From Verrucomicrobiaceae bacterium E54 (GTDB taxonomy: Bacteria > Verrucomicrobiota > Verrucomicrobiia > Verrucomicrobiales > Akkermansiaceae), in assembly GCA_022548915.1 (NCBI GenBank), contig JAKZES010000012.1, forward strand, positions 52,920 through 116,919: 64,000 bases of DNA. Direction: 5' to 3'. Within the stretch, counting starts at the first letter, position 1; each line of letters begins with the position of its first letter. A model generated the notes under the pieces. That model was given only the letters and a program-made list of their open reading frames with translations, was not told the origin of the DNA and did no database searches. Shown piece by piece: positions 42,221 to 49,383 of this stretch. Position numbers and translations under genes: made by a program.

Positions 42221-42883
42221 CTACTCGATGAGCTTGCCGTTCTCATCGAAGGTGGCGCCGGCGTAGTCGTCGGGGTTCTTCGAGATCAGGAAGGCGGTCA
42301 GTTGGGCGACCTGTTCGGGAGTGAGCATCGCACCACCCTTGGCGACCATGGGCACGCCGTTGTAGCCGCCACTGCCCTCGGGCGAGCCGTTGTTGATCAT
42401 CTCGAAGATCGCCATCGGGGCCTTGCCGTACTGCCATTCGCCATCATTGAGCGGGCGGCCGGAGAGCGGGATGTCGCCCATCTTGGCATCGAGTCCCGTG
42501 CCGTGGCAGGCGATGCAGACCTGCATGTAGGTTGCTTCGCCGGTGGCCACGATTTCCGGGTCGGTGGCCCATTTCTCGATGAGGACCTGATCATTGATGC
42601 TCGCCAGGGCGTCGGCCAACTCCCCTTCCTTCCGCTCCTGGATGGCCTCCATCTTCTCGACGATCTTCTCGGAGTCCGTCTTGTAGGCATCGGTGTGGTA
42701 GTAGATCACCCAGTAGACGACGAACCAGATGATGGCGAAGTAGAAGGTGAAGAGCCACCAGTTGGGGAGTTTCTGGTCGAACTCCTGGATGCCGTCGTAT
42801 TCGTGCTCGCGCAGGATGACCTCGCCTTTCTTTTTCGCAAAGGCGCCGCGCTTCACTTCGGATTCGGAATTTTCTTCGGACAT
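42221..42883 (-). CDS. ccoP: cbb3-type cytochrome c oxidase subunit III (CcoP)
   Basis: 220 residues. One N-terminal membrane helix (WWLFTFYFAIIWFVVYWVIYY), then a single class I cytochrome c domain with heme motif CIACH (123-127) and a distal Met in NGVPMVAKGGAML. Many CcoP have two heme domains; this one has one. It passes electrons into the cbb3 oxidase. It follows ccoQ by 5 nt. Confidence 0.94.
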   Translation of the reverse strand: MSEENSESEVKRGAFAKKKGEVILREHEYDGIQEFDQKLPNWWLFTFYFAIIWFVVYWVIYYHTDAYKTDSEKIVEKMEAIQERKEGELADALASINDQVLIEKWATDPEIVATGEATYMQVCIACHGTGLDAKMGDIPLSGRPLNDGEWQYGKAPMAIFEMINNGSPEGSGGYNGVPMVAKGGAMLTPEQVAQLTAFLISKNPDDYAGATFDENGKLIE

Positions 42884-42888
42884 GGGAT

Positions 42889-43062
42889 TTAGCGGTCGGA
42901 ATCGTTGAGGGGCAGGGTGGCAAGATACTCGCGTTCAGACTTCTTGAGACGCAGGGCGCGGATGGTGGTGACCACGAAGACGGCGAACATGAGGCCGAAG
43001 GCGATGATCGGGACGATGGTCGTCCAGTCCTCGTGGACCACGCGTTTGAACATTTCGGACAT
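42889..43062 (-). CDS. ccoQ: cbb3 oxidase small subunit CcoQ
   Basis: 57 residues: MSEMFKRVVHEDW, one helix TIVPIIAFGLMFAVFVVTTIRA, then a polar tail (LKKSEREYLATLPLNDSDR) with the LPLND end typical of CcoQ. It lies between ccoNO and ccoP, as in other cco operons. It stabilises the CcoNOP complex. Confidence 0.9.
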   Translation of the reverse strand: MSEMFKRVVHEDWTTIVPIIAFGLMFAVFVVTTIRALRLKKSEREYLATLPLNDSDR

Positions 43063-43065
43063 GGC

Positions 43066-45591
43066 TTAATCGGTGATGTTGGCGGTGTCTCCGGTTTCAG
43101 GTGCCACGGTGACCCCACGATAGGAATCGGGATCGAGCGGGGTGCCCTCCGGTGGGCCGTCCTTTTCGACGATCTTGTAGGTGCCGAGCTTCTGCATGTA
43201 GGCGATGAGCGCCACCACCTCGGTCTCGGAAATGTATTGGGCGAACTCGTCCTCGCCCATCTCGAGGCCGGCGGGTTGCAGCACCTTGGCCTTGGCCAGG
43301 CTCTTGCCGATCTCAAGCGCTTGGAATTGGGCCTTGTCGATGATGTCGTGTTGATTCATCGGCGGGTAGGGAACACCGAGTTGTCGTTGTTTGGCGATCT
43401 TGGTCGGCAGTGCCTTGAGGTCCGCCTTCTTCTCGAACAGCCACGGATAGGCCGGCATGTTGGAGCCTTCCGAAGTCTGGCGCGGGTTCATGAAGTGGTT
43501 GTAGTGCCAGACGTTGTCCCGGGCACCCGAGCGCATGTAGGTGTGGCCGTCGACGATATCACCGCCCTCGCGGGCGAGGTCCGGGCCGGTGCGCTTGGAG
43601 CCCCACTGGAACGGGTGGTTGTAGATGGACTCGCCGAGGTGCGAGAAGTCGTCCTTCTCGCCCGCACGGCCGTAGCGCATCACATCCGGCATGAGCATCC
43701 GGATCATCTGCGAGTGGCAGTTGTAGCAACCTTCGGAGACGTAGATGTCGCGTCCGGCGAGTTCCAGCGGCGTGTAGAGTTCCTGCAGGCGGCCCTCGAC
43801 GTTCTCGTCGCGGTTGACGATGAGCGAGGGAATGATCTGCACCGCGCCACCGATCGCCACCGCGATGAAGACCAGCAGCGTGAAGGGCAGGTAGTTGTGG
43901 AGCAGGCGTTCATGCCAGTCGATCCACTTGGTGCCCCGGGTGCGGAAGCCATGCACGGCCTTGACGGCGAGCAGGGCCGTGACGATCAGCGCCGCGATGT
44001 TGGCGTGCGGGGGCAGGAAGAACCACAGGCAGAGGGTGAAGCAGCCGAGGATCGAGTAGGCGACGGGATCGTTGATCAGGGTCTCGCGGACCGTCATCGT
44101 GTCGTGTTTCTTGACCGGGACCGCAACCTCGACGGTGTCGTCGTGGGGTTGGCCGGAGCGGGCGGTCTTCCACAGGTTGATGGCGCACAGGACGAATCCG
44201 ACGAGGAACAGCGTGCCGCCGATGGAGCGGAGGATGTACTGCGGCTGGATGGCCTTGAGGGTTTCGACGAACTCATACTTCAGCGTCGTGCCGCCTTCCG
44301 CGACCTCGCCGAGCATCAGGCCCTGCATCACGCCGGCCGTCCACATCGCGGCGACGTAGAGCAGGATGCCCACCGTCCCGATCCAGAAGTGCATGTTGGC
44401 CAGGCTGACCGACCAGAGCTTGGTTTTCCACAGGCGCGGCGCGAGCCAGTAGAACATGCCGGCGGCCATGAAGCCGTTCCAGCCGAGGGCGCCGGAGTGG
44501 ACGTGGCCGATGGTCCAGTCGGTGTAGTGGGAGAGCTGGTTCACCGCGCGGATCGAGAGCAGCGGGCCCTCGAAGGTGGCCATCCCATAGAAGGTCACGC
44601 CGGCGGCGAAGAACTTGATCACCGGGTCGGTGCGGAGCTTGTTCCACGCGCCGCGCAGGGTGAGCAGTCCGTTGAGCATGCCGCCCCATGAGGGAGCCCA
44701 GAGCATCAGCGAGAAAAGCATGCCGAGCATCTGCAGCCAGCGCGGCAGGGAGGTGTTGAGCAGGTGGTGCGGGCCGGCCCAGATGTAGATGAAGACCAGC
44801 GACCAGAAGTGGATGATGGAGAGGCGGTAGCTGTAAACCGGGCGGTTGGCCGCCTTCGGCAGGAAATAGTACATGATCCCGAGGATCGGGGTCGTGAGGA
44901 AGAAGGCGACGGCGTTGTGGCCGTACCACCACTGGACCAGCGCGTCCTGGAGTCCGCCGAAGATCGGGTAGGAGTGGGTCAGGGAGGTGGGCAGCGAGAG
45001 GTGATTGACGATGTAGAGCATCGCCACGGTGACGATGGTCGCGATGTAGAACCAGAGGGCGACGTAGATGCTCGGTTCGTTGCGCTTGGCCAGCGTCCAG
45101 AAGAAGTTGATCGCGAAGATGACCCAGATCAGGGCAACGGCGATGTTGATCGGCCAAATGAGCTCGGCGTATTCCTTTCCGCGGGTGAGACCGGCGGGAA
45201 GGGTGATGGCCGCCGAGACGATGATCAGTTGCCAGCCCCACATGTGGATCTTCGACAGCAGGTCGGAGGCGGTGCGCACCTTGCACAGTCGCTGGGTCGA
45301 GTAGTAGACCCCGGCGAACATCATGTTGCCGACGAAGGCGAAGATGACCGCATTGGTGTGCAGCGGACGGAGGCGCCCGAAGGTGAGCCAGGAAATGCCG
45401 TCGGCCTGGATCGCGCCGAAGCTGATGGCTTCGAGAAACTTGCCGTTCATCTGCCACCACGAGAGCTGGGTGGCGCAGATGACGCCGACGAGCATGCCGA
45501 CCAGTCCCCAGAGGACGGAGAAGAACATGAATTGCCGGACGGTCTTGTCGTCGTACTGGATGGTCGCGGTTTGCGTGGCGGGTGTGCTCAT
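43066..45591 (-). CDS. ccoNO: Fused cbb3 cytochrome c oxidase subunits I and II (CcoNO)
   Basis: 841 residues. The first about 500 form CcoN: heme-copper oxidase with the binuclear-centre histidines in WWYGHNAVAFFLT and GPHHLL, and the low-spin heme region in GHVHSGALGWNG. A transition helix leads to CcoO: a membrane anchor, and one mono-heme cytochrome c domain with CYNCH (622-626) and a later Met in MPAYPWLF. In most bacteria ccoN and ccoO are separate; fusion is known in some Bacteroidetes and PVC lineages. It is the terminal oxidase for low oxygen. Confidence 0.96.
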   Translation of the reverse strand: MSTPATQTATIQYDDKTVRQFMFFSVLWGLVGMLVGVICATQLSWWQMNGKFLEAISFGAIQADGISWLTFGRLRPLHTNAVIFAFVGNMMFAGVYYSTQRLCKVRTASDLLSKIHMWGWQLIIVSAAITLPAGLTRGKEYAELIWPINIAVALIWVIFAINFFWTLAKRNEPSIYVALWFYIATIVTVAMLYIVNHLSLPTSLTHSYPIFGGLQDALVQWWYGHNAVAFFLTTPILGIMYYFLPKAANRPVYSYRLSIIHFWSLVFIYIWAGPHHLLNTSLPRWLQMLGMLFSLMLWAPSWGGMLNGLLTLRGAWNKLRTDPVIKFFAAGVTFYGMATFEGPLLSIRAVNQLSHYTDWTIGHVHSGALGWNGFMAAGMFYWLAPRLWKTKLWSVSLANMHFWIGTVGILLYVAAMWTAGVMQGLMLGEVAEGGTTLKYEFVETLKAIQPQYILRSIGGTLFLVGFVLCAINLWKTARSGQPHDDTVEVAVPVKKHDTMTVRETLINDPVAYSILGCFTLCLWFFLPPHANIAALIVTALLAVKAVHGFRTRGTKWIDWHERLLHNYLPFTLLVFIAVAIGGAVQIIPSLIVNRDENVEGRLQELYTPLELAGRDIYVSEGCYNCHSQMIRMLMPDVMRYGRAGEKDDFSHLGESIYNHPFQWGSKRTGPDLAREGGDIVDGHTYMRSGARDNVWHYNHFMNPRQTSEGSNMPAYPWLFEKKADLKALPTKIAKQRQLGVPYPPMNQHDIIDKAQFQALEIGKSLAKAKVLQPAGLEMGEDEFAQYISETEVVALIAYMQKLGTYKIVEKDGPPEGTPLDPDSYRGVTVAPETGDTANITD

Positions 45592-45618
45592 GGGAATCGA
45601 GGTCTTTTGGAAAAGGAA

Positions 45619-45777
45619 TCAGGAGGAGGGATCGTCCGAGTCGTCGTCGCTGAAAGGCAGCAGCGAGTCGCGCTCCGGAGAGGAGTGGCGGGAACGTCGG
45701 AGTTCGCCGATGAAGCAGAAGATGAAGATGCCGGCGAGGCAGGTGCTGACAAGAATGGTCAGGGCGAGGACGTTCAT
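45619..45777 (-). CDS. ccoS: cbb3 oxidase maturation protein CcoS
   Basis: 52 residues: MNVLALTILVSTCLAGIFIFCFIGELRRS, a single helix with the CcoS N-terminal pattern, then an acidic tail ending DDDSDDPSS. CcoS is needed for heme/copper insertion in cbb3 oxidases. It lies 27 nt upstream of ccoNO and is the first gene of the operon. Confidence 0.85.
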   Translation of the reverse strand: MNVLALTILVSTCLAGIFIFCFIGELRRSRHSSPERDSLLPFSDDDSDDPSS

Positions 45778-45871
45778 TCGGTTGCGCGGAGGGAAGCGGA
45801 TAGGGGGAAGGGAGTCCCCGCGTGTTTTGACGGGGATTGTGCGGATTTTATCAGAGAATATGCGGAGTCGA

Positions 45872-46384
45872 TCAGGCGGCGCAGGAGGTGGCGGCCCATT
45901 CGAGGTAGGAATCCGCGATCAGCGAGGCGAGGCACTGCGGCGGGAAGCAATTTGGATTGAGGATCAAGTGGAAGGGTTCGATGCCCGCCAGCGGGCTGCC
46001 GATCGCCGCACGAAAGCCCTTCGGATCGGTGGTGAGGACACGGGTGGCTTCGGGGTGGTTGACGACGAAGCGACCGCGCTTGGCGAAGGCGGAAAGAACG
46101 CGGCGGATGCCGCAGGTGCTGGTGGGTTCGCAGGAGGGTTCCTGCTCGTCGATGCCGAGCATGCGCCGATATTCCTTGCTGGACGAAACGGCCCGAACGA
46201 TCTCGGCATTGATGTGGACCCAGCGGGCGTCGTCGGCGTCGTCGAACTCGTTGAGCAGGTCCACAACCTTCCGGGCGCAGCCCTGAATCGGCGTGGCCCC
46301 GGTATCCACGAGAACATACGGAGAGCCCAAAAGGGTGGGATTCAGGAACCAGTGGTGGAGGGAATCGAGGACGCGCTGTTGCAT
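45872..46384 (-). CDS. Conserved-looking hypothetical protein upstream of cco operon
   Basis: 170 residues, soluble, with no signal peptide or membrane helix. Readable features: WVHINAEIVRAVSS, cysteine pairs CEPTSTCGIRR, and the end FHLILNPNCFPPQCLASLIADSYLEWAATSCAA. The five or so cysteines suggest a metal or redox site, but no known motif spacing fits. It is on the same strand as ccoS with a 94-nt gap, so a role in respiration is possible. I do not recognise the family. Confidence 0.6.
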   Translation of the reverse strand: MQQRVLDSLHHWFLNPTLLGSPYVLVDTGATPIQGCARKVVDLLNEFDDADDARWVHINAEIVRAVSSSKEYRRMLGIDEQEPSCEPTSTCGIRRVLSAFAKRGRFVVNHPEATRVLTTDPKGFRAAIGSPLAGIEPFHLILNPNCFPPQCLASLIADSYLEWAATSCAA

Positions 46385-46976
46385 GGCAGTATGCCTCGCA
46401 CTGTCGATGATCCCGCCCGCACGGCGCTCCGCGCTCCCTCGTCAACTCTGCGCGAATTCTCGCGAAGTGGGTGGACCTGACGGCTTCCACGGAAGCGAGA
46501 GCGGGGAGGGGGCGCGTCCCGCTCTCGCGGATGACCCCGCCACAGGCCACCGCAGGAATCCGCCCCGGAAGTCACCCGGGGTCCGGACCGGGTAGGGGGG
46601 CGATTCTTGCATCCGGGGTTCTTCCCGTTGAAGTGTGGCGTCCGGACCCGCCCTGCGGTCGGATGCATCTCTCACGCGTCAGAAGTGCCGGCCAGTCAGG
46701 CCAATCGTACCCCGCCGTACACTCGCCCTTTCAAAAGTACACCAGGTGATTGAGAAAATGGCGAAAATGGGCTCTCAAGGCACCATGAATTTCAAAAATC
46801 AGAGCGTTTTGGCCTTAAAAATCTTAAAGAATCTTCTCGGAGGACACCCCAATAAACTTGTTAACCCATTGATTTTAAGTGATTAAACAGGAAGACTAAG
46901 AAAACTTCAATTTCTCTTGCGCATAAGGGTGTACTTTGGTGTAGTTCGAGGCACGTCAGCGCACTGACGCACCGCA
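46385..46976. other. 592-bp divergent intergenic region: GC hairpins, then AT-rich dcw promoter region
   Basis: The left half (46445-46620) is GC-rich and has two perfect dyads: CGCGA-ATTC-TCGCG (46451-46464) and an 11-bp stem at 46495-46505/46518-46528. The right half (about 46735-46950) is strikingly AT-rich for this window. It has GTACACC at about 46737 and inverted copies GGTGTAC at 46928. No gene is supported in it. Confidence 0.7.
46917..46945 (+). promoter_or_regulatory. Candidate mraZ promoter with 10-bp-spaced GGTGTA boxes
   Basis: TTGCGC (46917-46922), 17 nt, TGTAGT (46940-46945). GGTGTA occurs at 46928-46933 and 46938-46943, exactly one helical turn apart, in the promoter spacer and -10 region. 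MraZ represses its own cluster through short direct repeats spaced 9-10 bp, so these are candidate MraZ boxes. Confidence 0.45.
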
Positions 46977-47426
46977 ATGTCCGCCCAAGGCAAAATTTAC
47001 GAGAGTCACCACGACTACAAGATGGACCCGAAGTTTCGGGTTTCCGTCCCGGTGGCTTTCCGTCCCGACGGGGACGAGCCGGTGCGGCTTCAGGTTTCCA
47101 AGGAGCATGAGGAGCGGGTGGTGAAGGTGTTCAGCGTGGCGGCCTTCGAGGACAAGTTCCGCCAGATCGACGAAGCCGACATGCCGCGCGCCAAGAAGAC
47201 CCGGCTGGCCGGTGCGCTGCGGATGACCTCGAAGGAGGCATCGATCAGCAGCCAGGGGAAGCTGAGCGTCCCCAAGGACTGGGCCGAGGACATCGGCCTG
47301 AAGGCGGACGGACCGGTCAAGGTCGCCGGCCGCGACAGCTACTACATCATCTGCTCGGAAGACAGCTTCCGGCGCATCGTTGAGGCCGACCTCAACATGG
47401 ACGACGACGAACTCGGCGTTCTCTGA
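46977..47426 (+). CDS. mraZ: Division/cell-wall cluster regulator MraZ
   Basis: 149 residues, two tandem SpoVT/AbrB-like halves: YESHHDYKMDPKFRVSVPVAFRP and AGALRMTSKEASISSQGKLSVPKDWAEDIGLKAD. MraZ binds repeats upstream of itself to repress the dcw operon. The conserved DxKxR motif appears as DPKFRVSVP. It is followed by an unusual 686-bp gap before the rsmH start, which carries a terminator-like structure and the tandem hairpin array. Confidence 0.9.
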   Translation: MSAQGKIYESHHDYKMDPKFRVSVPVAFRPDGDEPVRLQVSKEHEERVVKVFSVAAFEDKFRQIDEADMPRAKKTRLAGALRMTSKEASISSQGKLSVPKDWAEDIGLKADGPVKVAGRDSYYIICSEDSFRRIVEADLNMDDDELGVL

Positions 47427-47473
47427 TCCCACGAATTTACACCCAAACGAACGACGACATGCTGTTCGCCCCA

Positions 47474-47552
47474 CCAACCCCGGCATCCGGATCCACGCAT
47501 CCGGTGGCACCCACCGCCGCGATCGCGCCGGTGTCGGGGTTGGGCGTTTTTT
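47474..47552 (+). terminator. Branched terminator/attenuator-like structure after mraZ
   Basis: CCAACCCCG (47474-47482) pairs with CGGGGTTGG (47535-47543). Inside are CCGGAT/ATCCGG and GGTGG/CCACC hairpins. T6 follows at 47547-47552. It could end transcription after mraZ or act as an attenuator for the rest of the cluster. Confidence 0.5.
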
Positions 47553-47562
47553 CCACGAGGTT

Positions 47563-48082
47563 CGGAGCATTCGGGACAGTGCTCCGCGCCACGCTACAAA
47601 CGGTTGTCCGCTCCGGTTTCCATGGCTGGTTTGCGGAGCGGCGACCGCTGTTTTTCCAGGCTGAGCGGAAGGAGTTTCTCGGGACAGTACTCCTTTCGCC
47701 GATCAAACTGCGTTCCCGTGCCGGTTTCCATGGCTGGTTTACGGCACGGGACGCAGCATCGGATTTCAACAAAGGACCCCGCGCCGCTTTCGGGACATCG
47801 CGGCACGGGGAACATCAGACGGTCGCACGCTCCGGTTTCCATGGCTGGTTTGCGGGGCGTCGACCGGGGCTTTTCCAGGCTGAGCGGAGGGAGCAAATCG
47901 GGACAGCGCTCCTTTCGCCGATCAAACTGCGTCTCCGTGCCGGTTTCCATGGCTGGTTTGCGGCACGGGGCGCATCGATTTTCAACACAGGACTCCGCGC
48001 GGCTTTCGGGACATCGCCGCGTGGGGGACAACAGACGACCTTGCGCTCCGGTTTCCATGGCTGGTTTGCGGAGCCTCGGTCG
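47563..48082 (+). repeat. Five-unit tandem double-hairpin array between mraZ and rsmH
   Basis: Each unit of about 108 nt contains hairpin X (loop core TCGGGACA) and hairpin Y (loop GTTTCCATGGCTGGTTT plus G or A). Y loops start at 47616, 47724, 47835, 47943 and 48051. The first 17 loop bases are the same in all five, and only copy 2 ends in A. Y stems alternate between CGCTCCG/CGGAGCG-type and CGTGCCG/CGGCACG-type. X stems lie at 47563-47586, 47666-47698, 47783-47804, 47885-47917 and 47993-48026. Stem changes are compensatory: GCCGC/GCGGC in X3 becomes GCGGC/GCCGC in X5. The repeat of X and Y pairs has a superunit of 219 nt. All units stay open in a plus frame. Confidence 0.85.
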
Positions 48083-48112
48083 GGGCTTTCAGAAAAGGGA
48101 GACCGCTATCAT

Positions 48113-49039
48113 GTGCCGGTGCTGCCCGGGGAGACCTGCGAATGGATGGCGGCCGGTCCTGGTCGCTTCATCATCGACGGCACCCTCGGCGGCGGCGGTC
48201 ACAGCGAGCGATTCCTCGAAGCCGGCGCGGAGGTGCTGGGGATCGACCGCGATCCCGAGGCGCTGGCGCATGCGCGGGAGCGGCTCGGTCGTTTCGGTGC
48301 GCGCTTCCGGACGTGGGAAGGCAACTTCGCCGACTATTTCCGAGACAACCCCGGGGTCCAGGGGGGAGAGCAGGCCGATGGTCTGCTCCTGGACCTCGGG
48401 GTGTCGTCTCACCAGCTCGACGCGCCGGAGCGCGGCTTCTCGTTCCAGAAGGACGGGCCGCTCGACATGCGCATGGGGCCGTCCGTCGAACGAACCGCCG
48501 CCGAGGTGGTCAACGAATGGCCGGAGGCCGAACTCACCCGGATCCTCCGCGAGTTCGGTGAGGAGCCGCAGACACGCCGGATCGTGGCGGCGATCACCCG
48601 CCGTCGTCAGGAGCGTCCTTTCGAGACGACGCTCGACCTGGCCGACTGCATCGAGAGCGAGATCGGGCGCCGGGGTCGCACCCATCCGGCGACGCGGACC
48701 TTCCAGGCCATCCGGATCGCGGTGAACGATGAGCTGGAATCATTGCGGCAGGCGCTCGAGCGATCCGTGGATTGTCTCCGGCCCGGCGGACGTCTGCTGG
48801 TCATCACCTTTCACAGCCTCGAAGACCGGATGGTCAAACAATTCATGCGGGATCGATCGGAGCCATGGCTGGATCGGCCCGAGTGGCCCGAGCCACGACC
48901 CAATCCCCGCTGGGCATTCCGGCTTCCCCAACGCAAGGCGATCGCACCCAGCGACGCAGAAATCCGAGTCAACCCGCGGGCCCGCAGTGCAAAACTGCGG
49001 GTCGCTGAGCTTCTGGACCCCGACACTCCCCGACCATGA
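48113..49039 (+). CDS. rsmH: 16S rRNA (cytosine-N4)-methyltransferase RsmH (MraW)
   Basis: 308 residues from GTG 48113, the normal length. SAM-binding RFIIDGTLGGGGHSERFLEAG, LLLDLGVSSHQLDAPERGFSFQKDGPLDMRM and ITFHSLEDRMVKQFM identify it. It methylates C1402 of 16S rRNA. The start is uncertain: the conserved YHVPVL motif straddles GTG 48113, so translation may begin a few codons earlier, yet the only in-frame upstream start is TTG 48041 inside the last hairpin. The frame is also open back to ATG 47459 (526 codons) through the repeat array. Stop and ftsL start overlap (ATGA). Confidence 0.92.
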   Translation: MPVLPGETCEWMAAGPGRFIIDGTLGGGGHSERFLEAGAEVLGIDRDPEALAHARERLGRFGARFRTWEGNFADYFRDNPGVQGGEQADGLLLDLGVSSHQLDAPERGFSFQKDGPLDMRMGPSVERTAAEVVNEWPEAELTRILREFGEEPQTRRIVAAITRRRQERPFETTLDLADCIESEIGRRGRTHPATRTFQAIRIAVNDELESLRQALERSVDCLRPGGRLLVITFHSLEDRMVKQFMRDRSEPWLDRPEWPEPRPNPRWAFRLPQRKAIAPSDAEIRVNPRARSAKLRVAELLDPDTPRP

Positions 49040-49380
49040 ACCGCCGCCGTTCTTCTGAATCCAAGCCTCACACCGCCGCCTTTGTCGCGCTGATCCTGAT
49101 GGTCGTCGTCGGCACCTTCGGCGGTGCGATGCACGCCATCTATCGCAACGGCCAGATCAAGGCCGAGCGCGAAATCGTCAAGACCCGCGAGCGCATCGAG
49201 GAGCACCAGCTCGACATCCAGATGATCGAGGTGAGGAAGGAACGGGAGCTCGACCGCTACGAGATCCGCCTCCAGCTGGAACTCTACAACTCGGCGCTGG
49301 TGGCGGTCGGCCACGGCATCGTCGAGAAGGTTCATCCGCTTCCCCGGCCCGAAGATCCGCCGGTCGCCCTGCGGCCCTGA
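49036..49380 (+). CDS. ftsL: FtsL-like divisome protein
   Basis: 114 residues. Basic N-terminus, one membrane helix (AAFVALILMVVVGTFGGAMHAIY), then an extracytoplasmic coiled coil (AEREIVKTRERIEEHQLDIQMIEVRKERELDRYEIRLQLELY). Sequence similarity to known FtsL is low as usual; the assignment rests on size, topology and position between rsmH and ftsI. It overlaps rsmH by 4 bp. Confidence 0.75.
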   Translation: MNRRRSSESKPHTAAFVALILMVVVGTFGGAMHAIYRNGQIKAEREIVKTRERIEEHQLDIQMIEVRKERELDRYEIRLQLELYNSALVAVGHGIVEKVHPLPRPEDPPVALRP

Positions 49381-49383
49381 CCC

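Noticed and set aside
45778..45871. FNR-type site (TTGAC-N4-ATTG) upstream of ccoS
   Set aside because: Only one half-site matches; the second half departs from ATCAA, so it is not supported.
47594..48058. 154-codon minus-strand frame with repeated RKPAMETG
   Set aside because: It is the antisense reading of the hairpin array. Three frames are open over the same repeats, and the covarying stems argue for structure instead of this peptide.
47563..48082. CRISPR array as an explanation for the regularly spaced repeats
   Set aside because: The repeats have different stems, the spacers are themselves repeated hairpins, and no cas gene is in the window.
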